Assembly: GCA_963966185.1 (NCBI GenBank) | Contig: CAWZYM010000114.1 | Coordinates: forward strand, 814,501-878,500 | From: Rhabditoides inermis | Lineage: Eukaryota; Nematoda; Chromadorea; Rhabditida; Rhabditidae | DNA length: 64,000 nucleotides | Direction: 5' to 3' | Shown: positions 38,668 to 53,319 of the stretch, piece after piece | How the letters are laid out: each line of letters opens with the position of its first letter | How positions within the stretch are numbered: the stretch's first letter is position 1 | Made by a program: the position numbers and the translations under genes | Notes under the pieces: generated by a model | Seen by the model: the letters and a program-made list of their open reading frames with translations, nothing else | The model's database searches: none | What the model was told of the DNA's origin: nothing

Positions 38668-40722
38668 ATGCCAGCTACGGAGATCTGGTCTCACCAAGTA
38701 ATCATAACTACTGCCTACTACACCTCCGCTCTCTCAGTCCCGTCAAATATCTTTCTTATCTATGTAATCTACAAGAGCAACTCCAAAACGACTATGAGCC
38801 AGTACCGCTATCTACTCGGCATATTCGCTATTGTCAACATTTTCTACGCAGTCGTCAACATTTTCACCGTACCGGTATGTTGTTTGCAACACGATTTGAC
38901 GAGATAGAAGTTGCCACGCAAATAAGTGTTAAAAAAACCAAAAGTGAAGTTTATCCAATTTTTTATCATTGAACTGTTCCAAGTCCTATGATTAGAAAGT
39001 TGCGTATTCTTTCACGTGGTTGAAATAGGGACTACAACTGTTTTTTTTTTACCAGATCGCAGTATCAGCCTCAAATTCCTACCTCATCGTTTCTGTGTCT
39101 CCTATCATCAACGGTCTCAATCGCTTACCCTTCCTTTTGGGCTATGTTTCCAACTTCATCCTATGTCTTCTTTCGCTCACATTTCAGTTCGTCTACAGAT
39201 ACATTGTTATATGCAGGTGAGTGGGTGGACAATTAAATGTTTGTGAGACATGTTAGTTTTGTCCTCTTTTTAGTAACTTGTTTTAGCGAAGTTAACTTAG
39301 TGTTAGGTTAGTTCGCTTGAAACTCGTCACAAACGTAGAACTTTTAAAATGCTAGCAATTGCAGGCCCGGTCTCGTGCCTATATTGTCTCGCTATTTCGC
39401 CGTTTACTGCACAGTCGCGCTCTATTTCACTACTGCCTTCGGGTACCTTCTGTATTTCGGCACACCGGACCAGCGCACTATCGATGCGGTGCGTTTCATC
39501 TGGAAATACAAGATTTCATAGGCAGATATGGTCAAACAGATCGTTGACAGAATGGTATATGCATAATGTTTTCTCATTTACAGATAGCACCTTTTCTACT
39601 TACAGAGGATAATATCGTACTTGAGTCTTCGCAAGTTTTGGGTTTCAATTATAGAAGAGTAATCCTTCACAAGTATTTCAATAATGTTTTCATTATTATG
39701 TAGATCAACGAAAAGGGTGAGGCTGTTTTCAATCTAGATGGCCTCATTGGGTGCGCCGGAGCAGTTGGCCACATGGTAAAAATTACTTCAAATAATTAAC
39801 GCTTAAATAGTCTTTCTAGTATATTCTCCTTGTTATTATCTTCTTCACCATTGCGCGTATAGTACAGAAACTGAAACAAAACGATATCAGCGCAGTATTT
39901 CGCAGGATTCAAGCACACCTATTTCGAGCGCTTTTGTTACAGGTAGGCCCGGTGGGATATGTATTCGAAGTTGTGTTGTGAGTATGTAGTAATTAGTGAC
40001 AAACGGTAAACAAAAAAAGAGACACTTTCTTTCGACAATTCGAGTGCATGCAAACTTCTCATTTCAGTCCTTTATTCCGCTAACTTTCACTTTCATACCA
40101 GTTTTATTCATGGTTGTTGTACCAATGTTTGGACAAGAGTGCCGTTTCGCCAAGGTGATTGTTTAAAAATTATCAACAAAAAAACGTCGATAGTGGTAAC
40201 AAACTAGAACGTGCTTGGAGCCTACCTTCCTACCTTCCTATTTTCCTACCTTTCTACCGTTTTACTTTTCTATCATCCAAACTTCCTACCTTCCTACCTT
40301 TCTTTAAAAAATTGTCAACTGGGGCGAAGCGTCTTTGCAAACAACAATGCAAACATTATTTCCAGACGTTAGTTTTCTTGGTTTCCATCTACCCAATCTT
40401 CGATCCACTAATCGTTATTTATTTTATCCGAGAGCTTCGAGAAACCGCGAAACGATTATTTGAAGGTACACAACCTGAATTTCTGATTGTGAATACTTAC
40501 ACAGATATTTATAGTTTAGTTCCTATACTGCACACTGCTGGAATGTTCACGTCATTGACGCAGCGAAGCAGTGGGAGTGTCGCAGACATCAGCACGAATG
40601 GAAGTCGCGTCGTCGGTGTGACGTCACAAGAATCCAGTCGAATCCACAGTGATGTGGAAAGTAGAGCTGTAGGTGCAGTAGGTGCAACGTGCAGTAGCAG
40701 AGGTGTAGTAGCAGAGGTGTAG
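38668..40722 (+). CDS. Serpentine chemoreceptor, Str superfamily (str/srj-like)
   Basis: Predicted G-protein-coupled chemosensory receptor. Exons: 38668-38874, 39056-39216, 39365-39488, 39704-39775, 39820-39942, 40068-40154, 40366-40722; 376 residues. TM1 is in exon 1 around SVPSNIFLIYVIYKS, with TM2 LLGIFAIVNIFYAVVN. The exon 2/3 junction falls in the Str hallmark FQFVYRYIVICRPGL after TM3. Exon 5 has TM5 and the loop ending HLFRALLLQ; exon 6 has TM6; exon 7 has TM7 VSIYPIFDPLIVIYFIRELR. Exon 2 (161 nt) has the same length and phase as the matching exon of the receptor at 62491. The C-terminal tail (about 80 residues after TM7, Ser/Thr/Val-rich, SRAVGAVGATCSSRG) is longer than usual and may reflect a missed last intron. 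Confidence 0.85.
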
Positions 40723-41460
40723 TAGGCAGTGGCAGATTCGAAAGTAACGCATAATCGGTGTTCTTTCGCAAAAATTGCAAATTTTTTACGTTAATATAAT
40801 TTTTAATAATACTCGGAGTCAAAAAGAAATCGCCACTGTTTCTTCAAAGGTACACTGGCGACCTATTTTTATTCGAAATGATTGAAAAAATCATATTATC
40901 TTACGGAATCGATTTTTGAGAAAGAACGACGATTATCTGTTGCTTTCAAATGTTGCAACTCGCTGTTGCAGCATTTTCTTTCAAATTCAAAATTGGTCTC
41001 GCCGCGACTTCCATTTCGTTGAACTCTTCAATACTGCAGAAATGGCGAGAGAAGACATAACCTCAGATGAAAGAAGCCCGTTCACTTACTGGGTGGCTCA
41101 ATGCGGGTGTGCGCCGTTATGGCGCTGAACTCGCCGGTTTTAGACCTGTCTTCGGCGAGTGTTTTGCGTGATCGGTGTTACGCGTTCAAGAAAGCTAGTT
41201 GCAGAATTGAGTCTAAAAGACCTGTTTAAAAGACCCATCTCGAGGATCGCCTATTTTTCGATTTTTGAAATTGCTCATTGTACAGTAATCCAGGACAAAA
41301 TCCGAGAAATGTCCTTGAAAATGCATCTTTTTCTCGTCATTTCCTCATTAGCTGGTTCGATCGGCAATTAAGCGGCACAATGGAAGTGGGGGTCGGCCTA
41401 TATGATAAGAAGGCGGATCGTGTGATATACCAGTTAGTTATCGGCTTGAACCAGTTATGT
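40723..41460. other. Intergenic spacer between receptor and collagen
   Basis: No gene recognised. GGCGGATCGTGTGATATA at 41412 echoes the tip of the foldback element at 35815. Confidence 0.4.
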
Positions 41461-41473
41461 GGGTCAGACGTGG

Positions 41474-41481
41474 GGATATAA
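41474..41481 (+). promoter_or_regulatory. TATA box of the collagen gene
   Basis: GGGATATAAAAGG about 60 bases before the start codon, a typical core promoter position for an abundantly expressed cuticle gene. Confidence 0.7.
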
Positions 41482-41535
41482 AAGGAACAGGCGCTAGCTC
41501 GTTGACAGCACAGCTCGTGTTCGTCTGCTTCCGCG

Positions 41536-42728
41536 ATGCTCACAAAAACGACCGGATGGGCGCTCTGCTTTTCTACCTGCACTCTCGCACTCTCCATGTA
41601 TGCTCTCGTTACTATCCACGGAGATGTACAGGACATCTGGCAGGAGCTCGACTCTGAGATGGGGTCCTTCAAGGTGAGAGAAAGGGGGAGAGGGGAGAGC
41701 TATGTATAGTGTAGGTGTTATAGAATGTAACGACTTGTTTGATCGTCAACTTTGTAGACTATTACTGATGACCTATGTGTGTAGTGTACATATGTGTGTG
41801 TTATAGAACATAATGTCTTGTATAATCGTCAACTTTGTAGACTATGACTGATGACCTGTGGACTGAGATGCTGGCCCTTGGAGCCGCCACCCCGTCCACC
41901 CGCCAGCGTCGTCAGGGCAAGGAGCAGTACGGAGGATACGAGGCTCAGGGCGTCCAGGCCGCCCCCGCTTGCCAGTGCTCTGCCAACGGAGTCGGCTCCG
42001 GCTCTGGATCTGACGGATCTTCCGGCTCTGGATGCCCTCCCGGACCAGCCGGTGCCATGGGAGCTCCTGGATTCGACGGACCCCCTGGACTCGACGGAAT
42101 CGATGGGTTCCCTGGAGAAGATGCCGAAGATGTGCAGAACGCTCCCTTCAACGGCTGCATCACTTGCATGCCCGGAAAGCCGGGAGCTCCTGGAGAGAAG
42201 GGAAAGCCCGGTATGCGTGGAATGCGTGGTATGCGCGGAACGCCGGGAACTCCTGGATACGATGGAGAGCCTGGACTGCCCGGACAAATGGGACCCCCTG
42301 GCCCGCCTGGAGAGGATGGAGCTACTGGACCCGCCGGAGAGAAGGGGTCCGACGCCGAGCAGCCCACTCCTCGCAAGGGACCTCGCGGACCTACTGGAGA
42401 CACTGGAGACGCGGGACCCGAGGGAGACAAGGGCAAGGATGGAGCGGCTGGAGAGGCCGGACCCGAGGGACCCGCTGGAACTGTCGGATTCCCGGGACCG
42501 TCTGGAGCTGCCGGAGACGAGGGTGCGGAGGGACAGAAGGGAGAGCACGGAGCCGACGCCGAGTACTGCCCCTGCCCCAACCGGGACAAGCCCAAGGAGG
42601 AGGAGGACGAGTTCGACGCGGCTCCGGCTCACTCTGGAGGTGGCACTCCCTCGTCTGGATACTCGGCCGGAACCGGGGGATATTCTGGAGGACAGGGACA
42701 CGCAGCCTCGTCCTACGGAAAGAAATAG
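41536..42728 (+). CDS. Nematode cuticle collagen
   Basis: Structural protein of the cuticle. Two exons, 41536-41673 and 41841-42728, giving 341 residues. The N-terminal domain starts with a short cytoplasmic end, a hydrophobic anchor (WALCFSTCTLALSMYALVTI) and DVQDIWQELDSEMGSFK, typical of the family's N-terminal domain. A furin/BLI-4-type site RQRR lies near residue 67. Cysteine pairs PACQC, NGCITC and EYCPC bracket the Gly-X-Y blocks. The first block starts GCPPGPAGAMGAPG; the second starts MPGKPGAPGEKG, is interrupted near SDAEQPTPRK and ends GEHGADAE. The C-terminal tail is Gly/Ser/Tyr-rich and ends SYGKK. Exon 2 is strongly GC-rich with GGA-biased glycine codons, consistent with high expression. 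Poly(A) signal at 42779. Confidence 0.95.
41700..41775 (+). repeat. Echo of the collagen exon 2 acceptor
   Basis: TGTTATAGAA..TAA, then ATCGTCAACTTTGTAGACTA and ACTGATGACCT, occur at 41715-41770 and again at 41798-41856. The second is the real junction (exon from 41841). Use of the first acceptor (exon from 41758) would give a stop after eight codons. Confidence 0.9.
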
Positions 42729-42778
42729 CCGCCCCGTCGATTGCGCTGCCACTTGAGCCAGCGTCATAATTGTGCACA

Positions 42779-42784
42779 ATAAAA
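42779..42784 (+). terminator. Poly(A) signal of the collagen gene
   Basis: AATAAA 51 bases after the stop codon. Confidence 0.75.
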
Positions 42785-42789
42785 CATGC

Positions 42790-43333
42790 AAGTCGTTGCA
42801 GTGTTTTTCAATCGTTCATATAGTTATATACAATATTTTGCGCGCGGTGGGGTAGATCAGAGGAAGACTGAGAGTCATCTCTCGTGAACAGCGCGCAAAA
42901 CAAGAGGGGCAGACGGTTATGGCACCGCCTTTCGAACTGCAAGCGAGGTATATCGAAATCTTTCGCTATGGCGCAGGCTATATTTCACATAAAGACTCGT
43001 CATACTTCTTTCGCAAGACGATTTGCCACCGCTCCCATTGAAGTTTTTGAAAGCACAATTGTCATATTGTTTCCACGAGTACTCAGTTGCTCTCACACGC
43101 GGGTATCACTTCTCGCTATCACTTGTAATCAATAGCCAAGCGAAAAACAATCAATATCCCATAGCATTGGGTTTAGCCAGCAATATACGATCTTAGCACA
43201 GATCAATTCACTATTCAATTCTCACTTGCACCGCTTGCTCGTGTAAGAGCAACTGACCAATAAGCGATAGGCAAAAAATGAATATCAACAATTTATCACA
43301 CAATAAACAATGACGAACGAATTACTTACTCTA
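42790..43333. other. Intergenic spacer, convergent genes
   Basis: Contains the second copy of the short repeat of 37617 (42848-42915). No gene recognised. Transcription from the left is plus and from the right is minus. Confidence 0.4.
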
Positions 43334-44307
43334 TTACTTCAGCGACTCGATTTGCGCAAGGTAGCGCGGATCCCATCTTACTTCAGGTATGTATGTAGTT
43401 GTAGATTGTGAAGAGATATACTAGTATGTAAGTAGAGAATAGAGAGAAAGGGGGTAGCGTCGTTGAAATCGAGTGGTAAAGGTATAGTGTTCACAACCTG
43501 GCAGGTCCGAGAAATCTCTGTTGACTTCTCTGTCAATGGGATATCTTGCCTCCGAAAGGGACTGTCGGAGAAGAGTTTGCAGGTGAGGAGGCAGACAGAC
43601 CTGGAAAACACGTTTACTTATTACCATGAGGCTTTGCATTACTGTACTTTACCGTATTCCAGCGTGATTTATCGATATTGTGTGCTAGATTTAGGTTTGA
43701 TTGCTTTATTTGATTTGATTGAATTGGTTTTGCTAAATTTGCTAGATACATATATTATGAGATCTAGTTGCCATCCCTATCACTCACCGTCTGAGTTTAA
43801 CATGCCGACGCTTCTAACACACCACTAGACGCATCTTCAGTCTCATTTCCTCTTCATTACCCATAGTATATCTGATCGAAGCTGCACTCGAGTTCATTTC
43901 ACTGTAGTTATAATATAGTAACAACTACTTACAAAAATAACTCACTACAGTACTGGCAGCGAAAAGAGTTTCACTTTCGACCCATGCGCAGTTCTGTGGT
44001 GTGTAGACAATTCGAAAGTTTTCAACAATCAGGATTACTGTATGCATACAGGATTACTGTAAGATATGTGTTTATTGTTAGTCTTGAAATCATACTCACC
44101 TTGCCACAGTTGAGCTTGAAATATACGGCGGCACTTTGCTTGGGAAGAATGTTGTGATGACGCTCGATAACTGATTTGCGGAACGAAGACACTTGCCGGA
44201 CACGGTTCACGGTCTACAAAGATTCAGAATATGAAATCATAAAATAAGCGATGACGTCACACTCACCACACCATCAAGGTTCTGTAGTATGTGAATGTTG
44301 AGTTCGA
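43334..44307 (-). CDS. Unidentified gene, four 3' exons (5' end not found)
   Basis: In transcription order: 44307-44267, 44213-44100, 43600-43498, 43380-43334. All junctions are GT-AG and in phase, ending in TAA. The encoded stretch runs from ELNIHILQNLDGV through TVNRVRQVSSFRKSVIERHH and AVYFKLNCGK, VCLPPHLQTLLRQSL, REVNRDFSDLP to RYLAQIESLK. It is basic and soluble-looking, with no signal peptide, helix anchor or catalytic motif that I recognise. The frame continuity across three introns makes a real gene likely. Exons upstream of 44307 on the minus strand could not be defined; an in-frame exon should end in phase 1. Confidence 0.55.
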
Positions 44308-45087
44308 CTGGAAGATGCATCAGTCAACGAGAGAACAAAGGAGTGATAATTGGGCTGGTGTGGTCCGCTTGCAATGAACCATTGCTACCCGAGGGCATGC
44401 CCAAAAAAAGTACTGTTCTGTTGGGAGAATATCTACGATGTTCCCAAGCGCGTATAAGTAGTTTCGGAATGTGGAGTGGAGAGATGAGAGAATGGCGACG
44501 GCACATCAACAGTTCAATCAACAACAGCAACGGGTAGCACAACTGTTTATGAGTGCACAACATTGTAAAACAATTAACATAATACAACAACTACGGTCAC
44601 ACCGCGTGTGGAATAGATATTATTGCACCGTACTCCGCTGGGAAGCATATCAAATCATGAACAGATTGTCTACATACAGATTGCTAAAAAAAACTTAGAA
44701 AAGGTAGAATTTTATTTTGAACAAACGGTCATTATGTATGAATGTGCAAAAGTATAAGTTTGAATCTAATGAAACATAGGTCAGAGGGCAGAATAGGCGT
44801 TCATATCAGCATTACCATCCAGAGAACGGTTCGAAACGCATATTAAACATACGCGTTTGTTCAATGCTCCTGAATGGAATGAAGTTATGACAATATTATT
44901 AGAACACGAACCTTTATGTTATCTAAAATTCGTAGCATTGCAAGAAGACTTAAAAATTAGCCAGCTATGGGCAAATAAAACGGCAGTTTCACGGAATGAT
45001 GCAATGACATATACAATCGCGCAGATCAATCAGATCAATCGTGAATATCTGACCTACATACATATGTGCACATCTGTCTCCCCCCTC

Positions 45088-45141
<54 letters not shown>

Positions 45142-45158
45142 TTTGCTTTCGGTTCAAA
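44308..45158. other. Region between two minus-strand genes
   Basis: Probably holds the undefined 5' exons of the gene at 43334-44307. CT tract at 45093-45140. Open frames at 44471-44698 and 44857-45186 have no supporting features. Confidence 0.35.
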
Positions 45159-45164
45159 TTTATT
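45159..45164 (-). terminator. Poly(A) signal of the seven-helix gene
   Basis: TTTATT on the plus strand (AATAAA on the minus strand), about 145 bases past the stop codon at 45306. Confidence 0.5.
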
Positions 45165-45305
45165 GACACATGGATACCGAACGTGATCATCCAGCAAATA
45201 ATACGCGATAACACAAACTTCGTATCAAACAATCAATTTACAAACAATAAGTGAGACATCAAAATCACAGTGAACAACGGGCGGGGTTGAACAAATCAAA
45301 ATTGG

Positions 45306-47550
<2,245 letters not shown>

Positions 47551-47654
47551 GCTTGGGAGAAATGCGAAGAGCTAAATTCGAAAACGAATCTCTAAATGTA
47601 GTTGTATAGTCGTGAAAATGGCATTCTAGCACAATACGCAATTGCCCTGTGGCA

Positions 47655-47675
47655 GTCTTCCGGCTTCAATAAAAG

Positions 47676-47727
<52 letters not shown>

Positions 47728-47850
47728 TGGAGAGCCTTCCATAGTCGGCATGGATACCGCCTGAAACAACAATACCATAAATTGCGTGGGTCCGAGGAGG
47801 TAATTGCATGCTAACAGCTAATGTAGCGGTGCGAACACGCTCGAATGCCG
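47655..47850 (+). repeat. Dispersed repeat, second copy
   Basis: Homologous to 33813-33993, the immediate 5' flank of paralogue B. It includes the (GA)n tract and GTCGGCATGGATAC..GCCTGAAA.AACAATACC. Confidence 0.75.
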
Positions 47851-48067
47851 CGATAGGCTATAGCTCATTCTAAAGCCGTACTTACGAGGAGTGTTGTTAG
47901 AGCCACACTCGCGGATCCGAACCAAATTGATAGTATATCTTAGTTAGGACCCCAGACATCGATTTCTGGTGTTACTTTTTCCTACGCTCCATATACGTTT
48001 CCAGTACGAAAACGTACAGGGCTGGTCTTTTGGCTACCTCATTCCACCTCTCGCAGTCAAAAACCGA

Positions 48068-48138
48068 GCCGTTGTGGCCTAGTGGTTAGAGCGTCAGTCT
48101 GTCAGAAGAGAGGCTGGGGTTCGAGTCCGCGCACACGA
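48068..48138 (+). other. tRNA-like sequence in the left foldback arm
   Basis: GTTGTGGCCTAGTGGTTAGA contains a strong A box; GGGGTTCGAGTCC is a strong B box; a T run follows at 48139. The stem CAGTCT/AGGCTG could form but leaves a ten-base loop, and the acceptor and T stems pair poorly, so it is not a normal tRNA. Confidence 0.6.
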
Positions 48139-48419
48139 TTTTTTTTATTTTGCCAGCAGTTTCCGAACTTGGACTTGAAGTTTTTTGTTGCGAAGTGCTT
48201 CGATCTGTTTGTAACTACATATACGTTTTTCTTTTTCTTTTTTTTCAAAACATGTTTGTCCAATATCGTTCAACTATATTGTGTTTTTTTACACTCGAGA
48301 TATTGTTTTGGCTGAAACGTTTAGTTTGAAAACAGTTATAACAAAGCGTGAACATTTGTGATCTGTGTTTTTCCATCAACAAGAAACGCAAGTCCAGGAA
48401 CTGCTGGCAAAACAAAAAT

Positions 48420-48491
48420 CGTGGGCGCGGACTCGAACCCCAGCCTCTGTTCTGACAGACTGACGCGCTAACCACTAGGCCACAACGGCTC
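48420..48491 (-). other. tRNA-like sequence in the right foldback arm
   Basis: Reverse complement of the left copy with few changes (GTTAGCGCGTCAGTC for GTTAGAGCGTCAGTC). A and B boxes intact; followed by a T-rich stretch in the minus direction. Confidence 0.6.
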
Positions 48492-48837
48492 GGTCTTCGA
48501 CCGCAAGAGGTGGAATGAGGTAGCCAAAACCCAGCCCTGTACGTTTTCGTACTGGAAACGTATATGGCGCGTAGGAAAAAGTAACACCAGAAATCGATGT
48601 CTCGGGTCCTTACTAAGATATCCTATCAATTTGGTTCGGATCCGCGAGTGTGGCTCTAACAACACTCCTTGTTAGTACATATACTACATTTATTGTACTT
48701 TGATATACACTTCTCATTTTCCCGTCCCCGCGAGCGGTTGCCCCTTCCCGCGCTCCCTCGAATGACCACCCGACGACAATGAAAGTCACCGCCGCCGCCG
48801 CTCGGAGATGAGTTTCTGTGGAGTATCGACTGATTCT

Positions 48838-49110
48838 CGAGTTGAGGCCGTTCACTGTGAGACGATAAGGCGACGCCAAATAAGCCTGTTGGGAGTGCAC
48901 TAGTGGGCGAAGCGCGGATTCTCGATTGGAGGAAAAGAAGGTACAAAGCAAATACGAATTGAAGAGCTACGGCGGCACCCGCTACCGGAAGAGAAGTACG
49001 TCGCTGTTATCGATCGATATCTGGAGCCGTTCACTGTGAGACGATAAGGAGGAGCCAAATGAGCCTGTTGGGAGTGCACATAGTCGGTAACTCGCGGATT
49101 TTGGTGACGA
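48838..49110 (+). repeat. Direct duplication of about 90 bp
   Basis: GCCGTTCACTGTGAGACGAT and AGCCTGTTGGGAGTGCAC occur at about 48847 and 49029, each followed by a CGCGGATT word. It may be the 3' portion of the LINE whose tail is at 49390. Confidence 0.75.
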
Positions 49111-49259
49111 ATGAATCGACCGGGAGCAAGTATGCAAATGGACGCGAGAAGTTCGAGAACGTTCGACGGTAGAGGCAACGTGGTCCATAAGGCTCACGCG
49201 TTCGAGGATGGATCGAGGCCGCATACTCTATATGGAAGAAGAAAGAAGATTCTCTCAAA

Positions 49260-49425
49260 GATGCTACCCACCGGATGAGGCTTTGCTATAGGGAGCAATA
49301 CCCTCCAAGGACCCATCCGGGGACAAAACACTAAACCTTTGTACATTCCGCCCCAAGTCTGTATTTTGTGTTTTGTGTTATGTCTGCACCTATGGATAAA
49401 CCATTATTATTATTATTATGCATTT
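49260..49425 (+). mobile_element. LINE 3' end with TTA tail
   Basis: CTATGGATAAACC followed by five ATT/TTA repeats. Same terminus as the reverse transcriptase fragment at 61262-62163. The left boundary may extend to about 48680. Confidence 0.5.
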
Positions 49426-49496
49426 ACGCGTTTCTCCACCTCAACTATCTCCAAAATAAAAAATGTGGAAATCACAAAAAAACCGAATTAACAATC

Positions 49497-49502
49497 TTTA
49501 TT
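49497..49502 (-). terminator. Poly(A) signal for the 188-residue protein gene
   Basis: AATAAA on the minus strand, about 33 bases past the TAA at 49535. Confidence 0.55.
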
Positions 49503-49534
49503 CGAATTAATAATCTTTATCTCTTTATCTATTT

Positions 49535-49801
49535 TTATCCCCTTCTTCGGCTATTACCCTCTTCGGCTATTCTCCGCAGTCCCTCTCCCATCTCCCTCGC
49601 TTCCGGTATCCTCTTCTTCTCCACGTCACCGCAACGAACAGCGATCAGCAGGGCTGGAAGAATATAGAAAATCAATTTCAAAGTTTCTTTTTCATTTTCA
49701 TTTCTTTTTTTTTCTAAAAAAAAAATCAAACGGTTGAACATGCCATCAATATTTGCCGCATTCTAGCATCTGTTGTGTTACTGAGTTACTGTGTCTCTAA
49801 G

Positions 49802-49841
<40 letters not shown>

Positions 49842-51255
49842 TGGCAGAAAAACATTATAATTCATATGGTGCGGTAAGTCTGTTCGAAACATCTGCTTCA
49901 ATACATCTATAAAGCTTACTGTGTCGAAAGTCAGTTGCGAATAGAGTTTCTTAGAGACTTAATACGCACTGTTCTCCGTGTTTGTCTTGGCCACAGCAAG
50001 GACATCTCCTCTCAGCATGGCGAGAAGGGAGGATTGGTCGATGGAAACGATGTGGTATCTGTAACGCGGACTGGACAGTCATCCGGGGGATTCAATAATG
50101 ATTTGCTGAGTAAAATACTCGTTCGAATCGCGCGCATTGGAAAAATGAGAGGATGTGTTATCCGTCGGTGTCTGTCGCCGCAGTCTTTTCACACTGTTTG
50201 CACCTACACGGTTCGGACACAAACCGCTCCGCAAGCACGCGACGCGCCAGCTCCACTGCGAATTACCAGCAAGCGCTAGAGCGCGATGATTTCTTCACTG
50301 AAATCGCTACGCGTCCATTCACTTGCGGCGCGGCCTGTGCGCGCGCCGCTCTCGTGGGACGCGCTGTGCAACTATCCGGGCCGTGACCTACCCGATATCG
50401 TTCAGTACCACCCCCGTCTTCTTGGTTTGCTCCGTGTCGTCCAACACTTTCAGAAGAGCGTCGTACTCGCGTTCACTGCCCTGAACAGTTATTATAATAA
50501 TATACAGTAACGGTACGGTAAAACACAGTTATAAAACGCCGACTGCGAGTTGCAAAAGCGGTTATTATTCGCTTCAACATTGAACAATAATACGCACCTC
50601 CAAACTGTTGTACACCTCAGTGACGTCATTCTCGCTCAATAGCCCGCCGGCTGTGAACCCAAGTGCCTCCAGCCTTTCGGCGAGGCTATCTGGAGGGAGA
50701 ACCGTGTATAACACGTTAATGGAATGAATCATACACAAACATTCTACGAGGAGTCGGCCAAGAACCACTATGACATTACAAGGTACGGAAGGAAACAATG
50801 AGGCTATTGAGCGTTCTTCTCTTTCATACGTAGAAGAGATGTACTGACTGACCGTTACGTGCAGTGATCGACCCCAATCCAACTCACCACTGCCCCAGTT
50901 CCATGGCAGTCGACTGGAGTAGAAAAGTGGCGGGGGTGAGATGAGGGGATCACTCCCACCCCCGCCGGAGTGCCGCCACCGGAACCGGCCGCCTTTGAAG
51001 AGGTACTGGTCCAGGTAGGCTGCAAGGCAAGGACAATAGAGTGATTGTTTACAACACAGTTCTGTTTGTTACAGCCCAGTGTAATCGGGAATTGAAATGC
51101 TACACAAAACACTATCACAAACTTCAGCATCATCTGCAGAACGCACTTGTGTAAGTGTAAGTGTTTAAGTGTAATGAAACACAAACTATCACTAGTCATA
51201 AGCATGTGTCTGGGTGGCTGGTAAATTTAGACAATGAGAGAGAGAGAAAAAGTGT

Positions 51256-51329
<74 letters not shown>

Positions 51330-51389
51330 ACACATCAACATACCTGCTGAACAAGCCGCCACGCAACCCGCCACGAATACCGATCTCAT
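49535..51389 (-). CDS. Small secreted or membrane-anchored protein of unknown function
   Basis: Exons in transcription order: 51389-51344, 51019-50888, 50689-50598, 50480-50392, 50058-49970, 49653-49535; 188 residues, every junction GT-AG and in phase. It starts MRSVFVAGCVAACSA, a short hydrophobic segment that could be a signal peptide or anchor. Then come YLDQYLFKGGRFRWRHSGGG, a Pro-rich segment ending PWNWG, and a helical region SLAERLEALGFTAGGLLSEN / EVYNSLE with a charged helix REYDALLKVLDDTEQTKK. VVLNDIGYHIVSIDQSSLL follows, then a basic C-terminus ending RRIAEEGNSRRRG. I recognise no family. The start is the first ATG of an exon that precedes a GA tract (51237-51326). Confidence 0.65.
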
Positions 51390-51666
51390 TTCGAATAGCG
51401 GTCAAATAGCTTTGAAAGACCAATTAGGAGAAGACAGACCACACTATTATCGATATCGTCAGTCGTTTTCAGTCGCCACCGTTTTTTGCCTGTCTGTCAG
51501 CAGGGGAGTTGCCTAGCGACTCCCGAATGACGTGGTGGAAAAAAGAGACTGCAAACTGAAACCCGTAGAGAAAGAAAAGAAAACATGTTAATTGACATTT
51601 ATTGCAAAAAAGGCACATAATCAAGGCACAAAACACAAACACAGAAAATGAGAGAAGATGAGAGAG

Positions 51667-53148
51667 TTATTTCCAGCGACTGCGACCGATCTCTTCGGGG
51701 TGATAGCCGAGGTTGCGGGCCTGGAACAATGTGAAATCATGTTTTCTGATTTCGAGTCTATAGTGTTTCTAATGCAAAAACTTCAAATTTTTCCATCGAA
51801 TGGTGGCGCACTAGAGCTATGTACACAAGTGTCGCATCCAATTTCCAATTATCAAGTATATACTAAAGTTACAAGATAACTCACGCAGGGAATCCTGATA
51901 ACTTTGATAGAACGAGGTAAATCAAGTGTATCACCCTACCTTGAGACCCCAATGAACATTTGTGTGACCCAAGCGAAATGCTGTTTTGATATGCAAATAT
52001 GGAAAGCACTGTATTTTCAGGGTTTTAAAGCTGATTTCAGAAATACTTTATTTGCAGCTGAATATTTTTGAAATCACAATTATCGATTGGGGTCCCTACC
52101 TTCAGCACAAAATGTGACTCATCGCATATAAAAAGAAAAATGACCAACCCACCTTCATGAAATGATAGCGCTCCACTCACTCTACCTCCTTCATCACTCT
52201 ATCACTCTACCTACATGTCAGAAAAATAAAAAATAACTGAAAAGGGGAACTAAGATCACTCTACCCTTATAAATTGGTAGCACAAAAACTTGACTCAACG
52301 CGTATAATAATAAAAACAAACAAAGATGCTACCTTTATGAAGTGGTAGCACTTAGCCACGCAGTAGACGGCCGCGCCACAGATCGGAATGCCCACGTAGA
52401 TAGAAACTACCATCAACATCTGGTCTGTAAGAATGACGTCACTCATCGCGTCACTGATGACGTCACTATTGATTACGTCACTTTACACGCTTTCGATTGA
52501 CATCATTTTTTTTCAAATGATATGAGTGAAAAGTAAGCGTAAAAAAACTAACCAAAGCGCCGGAGAAAGGGTTGATTTTTGAAGAAAATAGTGTAGTGAA
52601 GTGTGTAGGAAGCGAGCAGGAAGAAACCCACCGCTTGAGAGATCTGTACCGTACAATTATCGCTACCGTAACCCATTCCAAACTACCGTACCTCTGTGAC
52701 CATGAATGGAACAAGTAGCTCGGGTCGGTCTTGGTAAAGGCCGAAAAGTAGGAGAATGGCAACTGAATATCAAGTGATTATCGATTTATTGATTATATTA
52801 GAATCACCTATCACATTGGCGACGATGAGAACGACGTCGAGCCAGAAATTCACCGAGTAAACGCCTGGAGAGAAGTAAAATCAAATACGTTGTACTCAAT
52901 TCTTATTTGTAAAGGAAAACTAGTTAGACAATGAACCCATTTTAATCGTTTGAAACACATACAAATCATCTTTATGAAAAATGAGATAGAGAAGATCTTA
53001 TGATCATTATTAAAGAGAGTTAGAGAGTACTATGGTAAGAGAGTGAGAGAGGGAGAGGAAGGAGGAGAGAACGAGAGAGCGAGAAAGAGAGATGTAGAGA
53101 GGGAGAGTAAGAGAGAGAGGGGGGAGAGATCGAGAGAGATCGAGAGAG

Positions 53149-53193
<45 letters not shown>

Positions 53194-53220
53194 GAGAGAG
53201 AGAGAGATAGAGGGGGGGAG

Positions 53221-53319
<99 letters not shown>

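Larger units (their letters stand above)
47887..48672. mobile_element. Foldback element whose two arms each carry a tRNA-like sequence
   Basis: Left arm 47887-48168, right arm 48385-48672, about 93% complementary by eye. Shared words: GAGTGTTGTTAGAGCCACAC, GACATCGATTTCTGGTGTTA, CCAGTACGAAAACGTACAGG. The central 215 bases are AT-rich and unrelated to either arm. The arms end AGGAGTGTTGTTAG. Lies between two minus-strand genes. Confidence 0.9.

Noticed and set aside
41829..42791. 320-codon antisense and two further plus-strand frames over the collagen
   Set aside because: The Gly-X-Y repeat with GGA glycine codons leaves several frames open. Only the frame with cysteine pairs, the furin site and the N-terminal domain is collagen.
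48068..48138. Functional tRNA gene
   Set aside because: Acceptor and T stems do not pair and the anticodon loop would have ten bases, so it is called tRNA-like only.
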